A stretch of DNA of 55,778 nucleotides from Paenibacillus solanacearum (GCF_910593845.1 NZ_CAJVAS010000042.1:1-55778); one strand, 5' to 3'. Positions 1 through 10,009 are shown, counted from the first letter of the stretch. The notes: a model not told the origin generated them from the letters alone. Translations and numbers: made by a program.

Positions 1-255
1 CCTTTCAACGCCGCCATTATTTCACCCGTAATCGCGATGGCTACATCGCAGGCATTCTTATTGAATGTAACCGACATCGATTATTCAGCTAACTGTCAAG
101 CACTGATTTTTAGATTGAGCCTTAATTACCTACTTTAAAGTAGGGATAATAGGAATGAGTCTAGCTCGGGCCTCGACAAACTGCCTGTTCTCGACGTGGG
201 TACATATCTGAGTGGTGGACATATCAGAGTGCCCAAGCAGAAACAATCACAACAA
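1..255. other. left-edge stretch without a supported gene
   Basis: No convincing complete gene is visible here. A short open frame on the minus strand could begin near position 74 and run off the left edge, but it lacks a ribosome binding site. A plus-strand frame enters from the edge and stops near position 92, with no family resemblance. The stretch holds the perfect palindrome described separately, and it follows the cobN stop codon on the minus strand. Confidence 0.4.
129..144. repeat. perfect 16-bp palindrome
   Basis: CCTACTTTAAAGTAGG is an uninterrupted dyad, flanked by ATTA on the left and TAAT two bases further out on the right. It has no loop, so it is more like a protein-binding site than a terminator. 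It lies about 110 bp beyond the cobN stop. The gene it might control would lie beyond the left edge. Confidence 0.4.
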
Positions 256-3200
256 CTACAGCACTGGAGCGGATTCTTCCAAGTCCCCTTCCAGTTCGAG
301 ATATTTTTGTCGCAGGAGGCCCAGTTCCTCATCGTTTGGCTGCCAGTACCCCCGCTGATGACTTTCCAACAGTGTTTCGATCATCGCATGATAAGCCCAT
401 CGATTGTTTTCCTTCATTTGACGGCTTCTCTCTGGGTCTTCGACATAAACGGCATGCAGCTGATCGAACACCCAAGGCTCAACTTTGCCGGTCATGGCGG
501 CCAAACCGAGTACGTACTCGAAACGGCGGGCAATCGTTTGAGTCCCGTGATACGGATGCTTGAGCAGCGCATCAATCCATTTCGGATTGGCCAGACGGGT
601 GCGCACCCCACGGGCGATGGAATGTTCGGCCGACTCCGTCAAGATCCGCTCTCCGGTCGTGTCGGTAATGTGGATTTCGGGACGGCTTCCTTTCGCCAGC
701 TCCACGGACTTGGACAATCCCCCGAAATATTCGTAATAATGGTCGGAATCCGTTACCTCCCGTTCATGACTGCTGCGAATTTGCGAGACGATGTCGACCG
801 CCTGCAGATGAGAACGGAACAACTCCGGCTCTGCACGTCCGCGTGACTTCAGACTATATAGGTGCTGCTGGCTTTCTCCATATTTATGGCCAAGCTCGGC
901 CTCTTCGGTCCAATGCTTCGTTTCGATCAACTTGGTAACTGAAGTCCCGTACGCTCCCTCCGCCGGACCGAATAGGCGAGCGCTGGCCAAATCCGCAATC
1001 CGCTCTGCGTCGTAACGGGCTGAGAGCAGTTGTTCCGCCGCTCTTCTCGTATGGGCCTTGAAATAGTTGAGCGCCTCGGGCTCATCCAGCTCGGATACTT
1101 GACGGAAAATACGATTTAAATCGTCGAGCAGATTCGGGAACATGTCACGAAATAATCCCGTCATATGGACAACAACGTTCAAGCGCGGCCTGCCCAGCTC
1201 CTGAAGCGGGATCATTTCATATTCGGTCCGGAACGCCCCGCTGCCGCCTCCGCCTTTGATGCGTACGCCCAGGTAATGAAGGATTTGTCCAATCGTTTCG
1301 CCTTGTGTCCGCGACGTTTCCAGTCCCCAGACGACGACTGCCGTCGTTACCGGATATACGCCGTGCTGCTCCCGGTACTCCCGAATCGAATTTTCGGCGA
1401 CGACCGCTCCGCGTTCGACGGCTGTTGTGCTCGGTACGGCACGCGGATCAAATTGATACAAATTGCGTCCGGACGGGAGCACCTCGGGACTGCGAAGTGC
1501 GTCACCAGCAAGCTTAGCCGGCACGTATTTTCCTTCGAGCGCACGTAACAGTCCTTCCATCTCCTCGTTCGCCAGTGTGCTCTCGTACGCCTGATAACCA
1601 TACTCCAGCGACCGGAGCAGCGCCGTACGCCATTCCGGTCGCTCGCCCGCATACGGAGATGGCAGCTCTTTGGTTCGAATAAACATCTCTACGATGGACT
1701 CCGCTTCCAGATCCAGCTCCCGCAGAATCGACATGTCTCTGCCTGAAGCCAGCGCCTCAGCATCCCATCCTTTGCGATCGGCAAGCAAGCGGCGCAACGA
1801 GCGGATGTCCCCCCGCTCATGGCGCAGAACGAAGCGCATATGAGCTGCCGCAGCTTCAGAAGAATATCCATCGCCCAGCACATGCAGACCGCTTGGGATG
1901 ACCGAACGTCTCATTCGATACAGCTCCTCTTCCATCGCCTCCGGCGTTGTACCGGAGAAATGCATCGATTCCGCACGTTCCTGCAGCTTCCGAAGAATGT
2001 CTTCGCATCGCTCCGGATCCAGTTGCTCCGCTTCGCGGTATTCGTGCAGCAGCATCTCCAGGCCAAGCCACTCTCCATACAGCTCCGCTTCCGTGAACGG
2101 AGGGGCCTGGTACCCGATCAGCACCGCATGACTGCGCCGTTTGGCAATCATCGCCTCAGACGGGTTGCCAATGTAATAGTAATATAGATGCGGCAAATCA
2201 CCGACAAGATCGTCCGGCACGCAATCGCCCGACATGGCACATTCTTTCCCCTGCAGAAACTCCAGTGTGCCATGCGTGCCGACATGAACGACGGCATCCG
2301 CTTCCAGCTCATCGCGTATCCATTGATAAAATGCCGTATATTGATGGGTCGGTGGCAGCGAACGGTCATGATACGATTTCTCCGGGTCTTCGTGAATGCC
2401 TCGTGACGGCTGCAGACCGATAAACACCTGATTACTCATAATGCCGGGGATCAGGAAGGCGCCTTCCTCCGTCATCACGTCGCCGGGCGGCTCGCCCCAA
2501 TGCTCTGCGGCGTCTGCCCCCCACGCCTTACGCTTGAGCTTGGCGCTAAAGGCGGGATCACAATAACGGATCATGCCGGTTGGCGCCCGCTCGCCGGACC
2601 ATTTTCCGGAATTGACCAGCCCGCATTCCATGAAACGGGCACGCAATTGCTCCGCGGACATTTCTTCCACGCCATACCCCCGCTGCTTCAGTTGAGTAAG
2701 CAAACGGGAAACCGACTCGAACGTATCGAGGAAGGAAGCGCCGAACACGTTCGCTTCGCCGGGCGGATAATTGTAACAGATCAGGGCGAGCTTCTTGTCC
2801 CGGTTCGGCTTGCGCTGCAGCGTAAGCCAGCGCCGGACGCGATCCGTGAGCCGCTGCACTCTATCAGGTATCAACGCCAGCTTGTTCAAGGAAACGGCCA
2901 GCTCCGGGTCCTCCCCGTCATGCCGCAATGCGGCGATCGGATAGGTTTCAATGCTGCCGTCCAGTTCCGGAAGCACAACCTGAACGAGATATTGCGACGG
3001 CGCCAGTCCCCGGGTCGATTGATTCCATTCCTCGAACGTCGTGCTCGACAAGAAAAATGGATGAAGTACGGGCGCCTCCAATGCTTCAAGCAATTGTGCA
3101 GCTTCGCCATGGCCGGCTGTTCCCGAGACAGGACCTAGACCAAGGCGAAACGGCAAAAAGTTCAAGATCAGATTCACAGGCCGGCCGTCTCCCGACATCA

Positions 3201-3972
3201 GCTCGCGCAGCCGGGGCAGCGAAATATTCATGACCGATGGAAAAGCGATTGGCAGCACATCGGCGAACACCTCGATTTGTCTCAGCAGTTGTCCGATGCA
3301 ATCCCCGGCGTTCGCCGGGTTGCCGTTGCCCAGAAAGAAAAAGGCTACGATAGGACGAACATTCGTTCCGGCGTAACCACGACTTTCCCGAAACGCAGCA
3401 TAGGAAGAGAATGCCTTCCGCTCCGTCGGCTCGAAAATGCACAGCTCCCGTACGTATACCGGTTCGGACGGCTCCGGCAAGTAAGTGCAGCCGCCATACA
3501 TCCGGCCTGCCAGACAGAGCAGGCCAAGCATGTTATTTGCTCCACCGCCGCGCCAATATTCGGTCAACCGGACATAATGGCGGTAATCCGTTCTTTTATC
3601 AACGGGAAGCTGCTCTCCGGCGTACGGTGTCCGCTGAGCAGGCAGATCGCCGGCTGTCAGCTTGCCCAGGCGCAGCACTGAATGAATATCGGAATCATTG
3701 CTTCCAACCGGAACCATGTGAGCCGAACGATTCTGAACGATGCGCCCGACATATGTAATCGACTCCTTTCGCACACCGTGCGCATCGATTATTACAAGGT
3801 CGGCCGCTTCGAGTTTACTTGCGATATGTATCCTTTGTGCGTCGGTAAGCTCCGCGCCGAGATCGATCAGCTCCAGCTTGAACCGGCGGCGCTGCTCCTC
3901 CGCAAGCGTCCGGTACGCTTCAGCCAAATGGGCAAGCGCCATCTCTCCGCCCGTCAATACGGTTATTTTCAT
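256..3972 (-). CDS. cobN: CobN/ChlH-type chelatase large subunit
   Basis: This 1238-residue protein matches the length of CobN, the porphyrin-binding subunit of class I metal chelatases that place a metal ion into a tetrapyrrole with ATP from AAA+ partners. Family blocks include HVGTHGTLEFLQGKE in the middle of the protein and a conserved C-terminal half with ETSRTQGETIGQILHYLG. GGAGGG lies seven bases before the ATG. It is the last gene of the operon, 89 bp after the ChlD-like gene, so all three chelatase subunits are present. No other cobalamin or chlorophyll synthesis gene is in the window, so the substrate and metal are not established. The name cobN reflects family, not proven cobalt insertion into hydrogenobyrinate. 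A scavenging or remodelling role with the adjacent importer is an inference. Confidence 0.9.
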   Translation of the reverse strand: MKITVLTGGEMALAHLAEAYRTLAEEQRRRFKLELIDLGAELTDAQRIHIASKLEAADLVIIDAHGVRKESITYVGRIVQNRSAHMVPVGSNDSDIHSVLRLGKLTAGDLPAQRTPYAGEQLPVDKRTDYRHYVRLTEYWRGGGANNMLGLLCLAGRMYGGCTYLPEPSEPVYVRELCIFEPTERKAFSSYAAFRESRGYAGTNVRPIVAFFFLGNGNPANAGDCIGQLLRQIEVFADVLPIAFPSVMNISLPRLRELMSGDGRPVNLILNFLPFRLGLGPVSGTAGHGEAAQLLEALEAPVLHPFFLSSTTFEEWNQSTRGLAPSQYLVQVVLPELDGSIETYPIAALRHDGEDPELAVSLNKLALIPDRVQRLTDRVRRWLTLQRKPNRDKKLALICYNYPPGEANVFGASFLDTFESVSRLLTQLKQRGYGVEEMSAEQLRARFMECGLVNSGKWSGERAPTGMIRYCDPAFSAKLKRKAWGADAAEHWGEPPGDVMTEEGAFLIPGIMSNQVFIGLQPSRGIHEDPEKSYHDRSLPPTHQYTAFYQWIRDELEADAVVHVGTHGTLEFLQGKECAMSGDCVPDDLVGDLPHLYYYYIGNPSEAMIAKRRSHAVLIGYQAPPFTEAELYGEWLGLEMLLHEYREAEQLDPERCEDILRKLQERAESMHFSGTTPEAMEEELYRMRRSVIPSGLHVLGDGYSSEAAAAHMRFVLRHERGDIRSLRRLLADRKGWDAEALASGRDMSILRELDLEAESIVEMFIRTKELPSPYAGERPEWRTALLRSLEYGYQAYESTLANEEMEGLLRALEGKYVPAKLAGDALRSPEVLPSGRNLYQFDPRAVPSTTAVERGAVVAENSIREYREQHGVYPVTTAVVVWGLETSRTQGETIGQILHYLGVRIKGGGGSGAFRTEYEMIPLQELGRPRLNVVVHMTGLFRDMFPNLLDDLNRIFRQVSELDEPEALNYFKAHTRRAAEQLLSARYDAERIADLASARLFGPAEGAYGTSVTKLIETKHWTEEAELGHKYGESQQHLYSLKSRGRAEPELFRSHLQAVDIVSQIRSSHEREVTDSDHYYEYFGGLSKSVELAKGSRPEIHITDTTGERILTESAEHSIARGVRTRLANPKWIDALLKHPYHGTQTIARRFEYVLGLAAMTGKVEPWVFDQLHAVYVEDPERSRQMKENNRWAYHAMIETLLESHQRGYWQPNDEELGLLRQKYLELEGDLEESAPVL

Positions 3973-4061
3973 CGAAATGCCCTCCTTCTCCTCTTAAAAA
4001 TAACCGGATCTCTATGAAACAAAATAAAATATCCGCTGTAATCTAAGGAATAAAATGCATA

Positions 4062-6002
4062 CTACAGCATCGTGCGAACAATACGCTCGATACGTCCTGC
4101 TTCCAGCTCTTCCAGCCGAACATACTGGCCATGCAGCGCGTCGGAGAGCTTTCGGGCCAAACCCAGCCGCACAAGCCCTTGTTCCGTATCAATGACTAGC
4201 GTCTGCATACCGGACGCTGCGATACGCCGAGCGATGTCCATGCTTTCCATCCATGGATCAAGTCCCGAACCGCTGCTTACGTTCGCCCTGCCGTCGGTGA
4301 TCACGATCATGGCGGGCACCTGTCCGCTTTTCTTTCGCATCAGCGCGCGGATCGTCTCCGCGCCTTTGTGCAGACCGAGCGATAGCGGCGTCTTTCCTCC
4401 GGTAGGCATGGCCTGGAGTCTGCGCTCAGCCAGCTCGACGCTGCGGGTTATATCAAGCAGCAGCTCGGCGCGGTCCCCCCGGAATGACACCAAGCCCACG
4501 CTGTCGCGTTGTCGGTAAGCGTCGCGCAGAAGCGATAATACCGCTCCCTTTACGGCCTTCATCCGCTTGGCGGCATTCATCGAGCCGCTGGCGTCGACCA
4601 CGAAGAGCAGCGCAGTTCCCGCACGGCTCTCCCGCACCTTCTCGCGCAGATCGCTTTTGTTGACGATGACCCTGCCGGGTGCGGCATCAGTTGAAGAATG
4701 CCCCGCCTTTCGCAGACGCTGAAATGGCGCTGCCGCCCGAAGCGTCGCGTCGAAGGCCAGATCGCGTACCTTACCCCGCGGGGTGATCGCCCGAATGTAC
4801 CGGCCCTTTCCTGCCCCAGGTCCCGTTTTATTTCGTTTCCCCGATCCTCCGTAATCCTGGGCTCGAGGCGGGACAAAGGCAAATCGCTGCACAGCGAAAT
4901 CCCGGCCGATCCGCTCGATAATGTCGCGCGCAACGGTCGGCCCCGTCAAATCAGGACGCTCCTGTGGTTCTTCGCTTCCGTCCAGTTGGCGCTGGCGCGA
5001 AGTGTTCTCCAGCGGCTCTCCGTCCTGTGTCTGCCCGCGAAGGTCCGCCCCCGACTCGAGCGCGGACCTGTTCGGCATATGCGGCGATTGCGGTGCTTGA
5101 CCGGATGCAGGGCCATCGTGGGCTTCCGCAGACGGCGGTGCATCTGCTTCTGACCGCATGCGGTGCGGCAGGACGTAGCCCGCCACTTTCCGCAAGTCTT
5201 CCGACCCTACAACTGAACGGTCTTCCCAGGCGGCGATGGCGCGCGCGGATTCGATCAATAGGATATCCGCCCGATGGCCTGGGCATCCGGATGCCCTGAC
5301 GATTTCGGCGGCGAGCCGGAACGCAGCCTCATCGGCTCGCAGGGCAGGCAATCGGCGGCAAGCCTGCTCTATCCTTTCGCGCAATGCTGAGGTTTCGTCC
5401 TCGTACCTTAGGACGAAACCTTCCGGGTCCCGTTCGAACGCAAGCCGCCGGCGAATAATTTCCATTCGCGCAGCCGGATTCCGTTCAGCCTCCATCCGAA
5501 CATACAATCCAAAGCCGTCATGGAGTGCCCGAGACAAATTCCCTTCTAGTGGGTTCATCGTCCCGAACAGCAAAAAACGTGACGACCGCCGCTCAGAAAT
5601 TCCTTCCCGCTCAATATTGCAATACCCCGCCTCCGCTGCGAGCAAAATCATCCTTATCATCCGTTCCGGAAGCAAATTCACTTCGTCGACCACGAGTGCC
5701 TGACCGTCGGCTTCCGCAAGCAATCCCGGCGAAAGCCGTCTTTCTCCCCGCTGCATAGCATACTCGGCATCCAGCCCGCCCAACAGCCGGTCCTCGGTCA
5801 CGTGCAGCGGAATGTCTGCAAACCGCCGCCCCGGCAGCAGACGGGCAAGACCGCGAATCAAGATCGTCTTGGACGTGCCCTGCTCGCCACTCAGCAATAC
5901 CCCTCCAAGACGCGGATTCACGGCATAAAGCAGAAGCGCTTGTTTGGCCTGCTCCTGACCGACGACAGCGCAAAATGGATAAGCTGGCGGCTTATGTAAC
6001 AT
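4062..6002 (-). CDS. chlD: ChlD/BchD-like chelatase subunit (AAA+ plus VWA)
   Basis: 646 residues. The N-terminal third is an AAA+ domain with a P-loop in GEQGTSKT and Walker B in VVDEVNLL. A charged, proline-rich linker lies around residues 285-385, and the C-terminal third is a von Willebrand A domain with the MIDAS motif DASGSMNAAKR. In magnesium and cobalt chelatases this subunit forms a double ring with the I subunit and docks to the H/CobN subunit. The ATG overlaps the end of the ChlI-like gene by 11 bp, which indicates translational coupling. The lysine of the P-loop is kept, whereas many ChlD proteins have lost it, so this ring may retain ATP binding. Confidence 0.88.
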   Translation of the reverse strand: MLHKPPAYPFCAVVGQEQAKQALLLYAVNPRLGGVLLSGEQGTSKTILIRGLARLLPGRRFADIPLHVTEDRLLGGLDAEYAMQRGERRLSPGLLAEADGQALVVDEVNLLPERMIRMILLAAEAGYCNIEREGISERRSSRFLLFGTMNPLEGNLSRALHDGFGLYVRMEAERNPAARMEIIRRRLAFERDPEGFVLRYEDETSALRERIEQACRRLPALRADEAAFRLAAEIVRASGCPGHRADILLIESARAIAAWEDRSVVGSEDLRKVAGYVLPHRMRSEADAPPSAEAHDGPASGQAPQSPHMPNRSALESGADLRGQTQDGEPLENTSRQRQLDGSEEPQERPDLTGPTVARDIIERIGRDFAVQRFAFVPPRAQDYGGSGKRNKTGPGAGKGRYIRAITPRGKVRDLAFDATLRAAAPFQRLRKAGHSSTDAAPGRVIVNKSDLREKVRESRAGTALLFVVDASGSMNAAKRMKAVKGAVLSLLRDAYRQRDSVGLVSFRGDRAELLLDITRSVELAERRLQAMPTGGKTPLSLGLHKGAETIRALMRKKSGQVPAMIVITDGRANVSSGSGLDPWMESMDIARRIAASGMQTLVIDTEQGLVRLGLARKLSDALHGQYVRLEELEAGRIERIVRTML

Positions 6003-6930
6003 GCGCGCCCTCCGTTAACAAATTGCCGAGCTGCTGCCGAAGCTCCTCCACCCCGCCGATCTGGTCTTCGAACGGGCGCTTACGCATCCGGTGCGGCAGC
6101 ACAAGCATCGCCGCTTCCGTCATATCCTCCGGAAGAACGCGGGTCCGTCCTTGGTACGCAGCAAGCGCCATCGCTGTTTTCATCAGCGTAATATCCGCCC
6201 GATGGCCGTCCACTTCCAGCCGTATGCCGATGTTCGCAGTCCATTCGAGCATTTCTTCCGTTGGCTCGATTTGCCGCAGCAGTTCCTTCGCCTGAACAAT
6301 TCGCTCCTGCAGTAACATTTGATCTTGCCCGTACCTTTGACGGAACGGTTCGGGATCCGACTCAAAAGCGAGCCTCCTGCGAATCACTTCCATCCGGCTC
6401 GGAACGTCTTTCTCTCCGCTAACCTCTACCGAAAGCGCGAATCGGTCGAGCAGTTGCGGACGCAGCTCCCCTTCCTCTGGGTTCATCGTGCCTATCAATA
6501 TAAACTGCGCGGGATGCGAGTGCGACACCCCTTCGCGTTCAACCGTGTTGACGCCCATCGCAGCAGCATCAAGCAGCGCATCGACGATCGCATCATCGAG
6601 CAAATTGATTTCATCCACATACAAAATATGTCCGTGTGCTGCTGCCAGCAGCCCCGGCTCGAACCGTTTCTCCCCTTGACGGATCGCGTGTTCGATGTCC
6701 AGCGTTCCGACCACGCGGTCTTCCGTCGCGCTGACCGGCAAATTGACGACGTTCAGGCCGGGCATCAAGTCGGCAAGCGCCCGGACCGCCGTCGACTTGG
6801 CCGTTCCTTTCTCGCCACGGATCAGAACGCCTCCAAGTCTCGGATTGATAAGATTCAGCAGCAGTCCAAGTTTCATCGTTTCCTGTCCGACAATCGCAGT
6901 AAAAGGAAACACGTTATGCATCGGTTTCAT
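5992..6930 (-). CDS. chlI: ChlI/BchI-like AAA+ chelatase ATPase
   Basis: 312 residues, the usual size of the magnesium-chelatase I subunit. Visible motifs are FPFTAIVGQE near the start, Walker A GEKGTAKST near residue 40, Walker B LYVDEINLLDD, and a sensor region around LIGTMNPEEGELRPQLLDRF with an arginine finger. The C-terminal lid contains HRADITLMKTAMALAA. It hydrolyses ATP to drive metal insertion with the D and H/CobN subunits. The strong site AGGAAGGGGGATTACT precedes the ATG, and the gap to the upstream ATPase gene is 79 bp. It is closely similar in layout to the N-terminal half of the next gene, as expected for I and D subunits. Confidence 0.9.
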   Translation of the reverse strand: MKPMHNVFPFTAIVGQETMKLGLLLNLINPRLGGVLIRGEKGTAKSTAVRALADLMPGLNVVNLPVSATEDRVVGTLDIEHAIRQGEKRFEPGLLAAAHGHILYVDEINLLDDAIVDALLDAAAMGVNTVEREGVSHSHPAQFILIGTMNPEEGELRPQLLDRFALSVEVSGEKDVPSRMEVIRRRLAFESDPEPFRQRYGQDQMLLQERIVQAKELLRQIEPTEEMLEWTANIGIRLEVDGHRADITLMKTAMALAAYQGRTRVLPEDMTEAAMLVLPHRMRKRPFEDQIGGVEELRQQLGNLLTEGAHVT

Positions 6931-7009
6931 AGTAATCCCCCTTCCTAATCAGCTTACGGTATCATCCGTCTCATCACTCATAGGTGTTGCGACGGATGCC
7001 AATTCTTGT

Positions 7010-7873
7010 CTATTCTCCAACCGGGCCGACTGCAACCGCCGGCTCAATAGGCTCAGCCCGTTCCGGCTGTTGCCGCTGCGGTCCGGTCTTGCGGAGCAGC
7101 CCCGTAATGAAGCAGAACGGTCGGCCGTCCTTCGGATTCCGATCAACATGTCCTTCCACGCCGAAGACGTCGGCAAGCATCGCCGTGGTGACCGTTGCCT
7201 CCGGCTTACCGCATGCGTACAAGCCTCCCTGCCTCATGACGGCGATCTCGTCCGAATAAGCGGCGGCATGGTTAATGTCGTGCAGTACCATGATGAAGGT
7301 AACGCTGTGCTGACGGTTGATCTTCGACACCAGCTCCAGAATTTCCAGCTGATGGCTGACATCCAGGAATGTCGTTGGCTCGTCGAGTAGCAAGACGCGA
7401 GATTGCTGGGCCAGCGCCATGGCGATCCAGACCCGTTGTCGCTCGCCCCCGGACAATTCGCTAAGCTTTCGCGAGGCAAAGCACTGCGTTCCCGTCTGCT
7501 CCAGAGCCCAATCGACGATCGCTTCATCCTCCTTCCGCATCGGTCCCCAAGCGGGCTTATGCGGGAACCGTCCGTAACCGACCAGCGTGCGCACCGTCAT
7601 ATCCGGCGCCTGATCCTGGCTTTGCAGCAGCAGCGTCAGCTCCCGCGCCAACTGCCTTGGTGCGAAGCCGCTAAGCGAATTGCCGTTTAGCAGAATCGAG
7701 CCGTTCTGCAGCTTGAGCTGTCCGGCGAGCGCTTTGAGCAGCGTGCTCTTGCCGCATCCGTTCGGACCGATAATGCTGTATATTTTTCCCGCTTCCGCAT
7801 GCCAATTCAGCCGTTCAACGACCGATCTGCCGGCATATTGCAGCGTCGCGTCTTCCACGAGGAATGTTTTCAA
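7010..7873 (-). CDS. ABC importer ATPase, siderophore/cobalamin family
   Basis: 287 residues starting with TTG at 7873, four bases inside the permease stop, with GGAGGG eight bases upstream. The long open frame extends further upstream only because it shadows the permease. Walker A is GPNGCGKST at residues 36-44, the signature is LSGGERQRVWIAMALAQ, Walker B is VLLLDEPTTFLD, and the switch histidine lies in MVLHDINHAA. This is the FecE/FhuC/BtuD type that powers import of metal chelates or corrinoids. The last 30 residues are rich in proline, glutamate and arginine and are probably an unstructured tail. Confidence 0.9.
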   Translation of the reverse strand: MKTFLVEDATLQYAGRSVVERLNWHAEAGKIYSIIGPNGCGKSTLLKALAGQLKLQNGSILLNGNSLSGFAPRQLARELTLLLQSQDQAPDMTVRTLVGYGRFPHKPAWGPMRKEDEAIVDWALEQTGTQCFASRKLSELSGGERQRVWIAMALAQQSRVLLLDEPTTFLDVSHQLEILELVSKINRQHSVTFIMVLHDINHAAAYSDEIAVMRQGGLYACGKPEATVTTAMLADVFGVEGHVDRNPKDGRPFCFITGLLRKTGPQRQQPERAEPIEPAVAVGPVGE

Positions 7874-8871
7874 CCGGCTTCCCTCCTCAGCAAAAATAGA
7901 AAAAACGGCGCACCGAGCACTCCCATGATGATCCCGACGGGAAGCTCGACCGGGGCGAACATCAGGCGGGCTACCGTATCGCAGAACGTGACCACGGCAA
8001 TCCCGAGCAGAGCTGTAGCCGGAATCAGCAAGCGGTAATCGCCGCCAATCATCAGCCTGGCGGTATGCGGAACAATCAGACCTACAAATCCGAGCAGACC
8101 GACAACGCTGACCGCGCTGGCCGCAAGCAGCGTTGCGACGGCGGTCATCACAAAACGGGTCGTTTCGACCCGCAGCCCCAGCCCTCTTGCGTTGGAGTCT
8201 CCGAGCGAAAGCACATTCATGTGCGTGGAGCCTGCCATAGCCAAAAGAGCGCCAGTGAGCGAATAAGGCAGTATGGTGTAAAGCTGCGGCCAGCTTTTGG
8301 CGGACAATCCGCCGACAAGGAACATCAGCGCGCCATGAACGCGGTCGCTGTAAAACACCAGCAAAGCCGAAATGCCCGAACCGAGAAAAGCGGAGACGGC
8401 GACACCAGCCAGAATAATACGAACCGGACTGATTCCCTGCTTCCAGGCAAGCACATAAATAAGAGCTGACGCCCCTGTCGCGCCGATGAACGCGACCGGT
8501 GTCAGCAGACGGGTCATGTGCGGGAATAAAATCAAAACGATGATGCCGAAAAGCCCGGCTCCCGAAGAAACGCCGATAATATGCGGATCGGCAAGCGGAT
8601 TGCGCATCACCCCTTGCAATATCGCTCCCGAGCATGCCAGATTGACCCCCACTAGCGCTGCGACGAGCGTTCGCGGCAAGCGAATGTTCCACACGACGTC
8701 CTTCAGGGAGCCGTCATAGCCTTGGAACAAATACTTCCATATGTCCCCAAGTGAAATCGAGACCGCCCCGGAGCTTATACTGAATGCTACCGCCAAACAC
8801 GCGGCCGCAAACAAGGCGGCAAGCACGAACACTCCCCTAGAAGCCGTGATCCGATCCCGCTTATTTTCCAT
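7870..8871 (-). CDS. FecCD/BtuC-type permease
   Basis: 333 residues with about ten hydrophobic segments, typical of the BtuC/FhuB/FepD family that forms a homodimeric channel for siderophores, haem or cobalamin. The family block GVNLACSGAILQGVMRNPLADPHIIGVSSGAG is clear near residues 65-95. I place the start at ATG 8871 because it overlaps the binding-protein stop by 11 bp, a usual coupling. A longer frame from 8922 would overlap by 62 bp. Its end overlaps the ATPase start by four bases, so the three transport genes are tightly coupled. Confidence 0.9.
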   Translation of the reverse strand: MENKRDRITASRGVFVLAALFAAACLAVAFSISSGAVSISLGDIWKYLFQGYDGSLKDVVWNIRLPRTLVAALVGVNLACSGAILQGVMRNPLADPHIIGVSSGAGLFGIIVLILFPHMTRLLTPVAFIGATGASALIYVLAWKQGISPVRIILAGVAVSAFLGSGISALLVFYSDRVHGALMFLVGGLSAKSWPQLYTILPYSLTGALLAMAGSTHMNVLSLGDSNARGLGLRVETTRFVMTAVATLLAASAVSVVGLLGFVGLIVPHTARLMIGGDYRLLIPATALLGIAVVTFCDTVARLMFAPVELPVGIIMGVLGAPFFLFLLRREAG

Positions 8872-9862
8872 TGCTGAAACGCTCCGGGTACACGAGCTTC
8901 GCCAGAGAGGCAACCGATTCATCCAGGCGGAAGCCGGGATTGGATAGGAACAGATCGGATGATAGCACGGCCATCCGCCTTTCTTTCACGGCCCGCAGCG
9001 AAGACCAGGCGGGTTGACTGGATAAATCGGCCTGGATTTTTTTCTCGCCTGCCTCCTTTGCACCGTGAATGAGAATGAACACGTAATCCGGGTTCAGCTC
9101 GGCCAGCTTTTCCAGGCTGTACGGAGCCGTAGATTGGCTGTTTTGCGGTGAATCCAGCGATTCCGCTACGTTTTTCATCTTCAGCATGTTCGCGACCTCC
9201 AGCCCTACCGTGTTCGTCCGCTGAATGGAGATGCTGGACGGGGTCACGTTCAGCATCACAAAAGTCGGTGTGTTATCGGCAGGTACCTTCCCGGTATATT
9301 GCCCGATTCGCTGATCCAGCTTCGACAGCTCTTCATTCGCCTTGCTTTCCGAACCGCTCAGTTTCCCAAGCAGGAGTGCTTTTTCCTTTAAGTCCTTATA
9401 TGTACTCAGGTTGAACAGAGCGAAGGGAATGCTGCTCGCATCCAAAATAGGGGTCAAGTCACAATGAAAGTTAGGGGAACCGATGACCAAATCGGGCTTG
9501 AGCGATAACAGCTTTTCCGTATTCACGGTCGTCATGCCGCCAATGTCTTCAATTGGTTTTGCCTGTTCCGGCACATTTCCTCCGGACGCGGATGTCCTGG
9601 CGATCGCGGTACCACCGACAGCATATAACAGATCCAGCAGTTGCGGCGAAAGAACGACGATCTGTTGAGGCTCGGCCTTTAGTCTGACCGATCGGCCTGT
9701 ATCATCCTGAAACGTTAAAGACTGCTGGGACGGTTCCGATGCCGAGGCCGTCTTGGGCTCTTCATTCCGGCTGCCAGGCGTTGTCGCTTGAGCACAACCA
9801 GCAACCAAAGTGATAACAAGACTCCCAATCAAGATGCGCAGCAATCGTTTGGACTGGTTCAT
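8861..9862 (-). CDS. metal-chelate/corrinoid-binding lipoprotein
   Basis: 333 residues. ATG 9862 follows AAAGGTGG at good spacing and gives a lipoprotein signal peptide ending in the lipobox LVAGC. The in-frame extension to 9973 covers the leader operator and is rejected. The mature protein has the FecB/BtuF two-lobe plan: a first lobe with QQIVVLSPQLLDLLYAVGG, the block EKLLSLKPDLVIGSP, a bridging helix, and a second lobe containing LEKLAELNPDYVFIL. It should capture a metal complex or tetrapyrrole outside the membrane for the permease. Genes for a chelatase follow in the same operon, so the ligand may be a metallated tetrapyrrole or its precursor. That is inference. Confidence 0.88.
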   Translation of the reverse strand: MNQSKRLLRILIGSLVITLVAGCAQATTPGSRNEEPKTASASEPSQQSLTFQDDTGRSVRLKAEPQQIVVLSPQLLDLLYAVGGTAIARTSASGGNVPEQAKPIEDIGGMTTVNTEKLLSLKPDLVIGSPNFHCDLTPILDASSIPFALFNLSTYKDLKEKALLLGKLSGSESKANEELSKLDQRIGQYTGKVPADNTPTFVMLNVTPSSISIQRTNTVGLEVANMLKMKNVAESLDSPQNSQSTAPYSLEKLAELNPDYVFILIHGAKEAGEKKIQADLSSQPAWSSLRAVKERRMAVLSSDLFLSNPGFRLDESVASLAKLVYPERFSNGK

Positions 9863-9891
9863 GATTGCAATTCCACCTTTGCATATTATAC

Positions 9892-9906
9892 TTGTAATTA
9901 TTACGA
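9892..9906. promoter_or_regulatory. second Zur-like operator, in the leader
   Basis: TTGTAATTATTACGA has a perfect GTAAT-T-ATTAC core, and its right half continues as CGATTA. The Bacillus subtilis Zur consensus is TCGTAAT-N-ATTACGA, so 14 of 15 positions agree. Fur and PerR boxes would have ATAAT in place of GTAAT. It sits 29-45 bp upstream of the binding-protein start and downstream of the predicted transcription start, where a bound repressor would block elongation. Confidence 0.6.
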
Positions 9907-10009
9907 TTAGACGTCGTTCAACTCCTTTCGGATTGCCGCCTGCGTAACATCCTTCTCCATCCTTCGGATGCAACCGGTGCGTTTGCAGATTAATCCGGAA
10001 TCTAAATTA

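Noticed and set aside
1..74. minus-strand gene running off the left edge
   Set aside because: There are only about 24 codons, no ribosome binding site, and competing frames on the plus strand.
256..3972. plus-strand frames inside the cobN region
   Set aside because: They lie opposite a well-supported 1238-residue gene and show only codon-bias shadows.
9863..9973. in-frame N-terminal extension of the metal-chelate-binding lipoprotein
   Set aside because: It would cover the leader palindrome and put 37 residues before the signal peptide. The ATG at 9862 has a good site.
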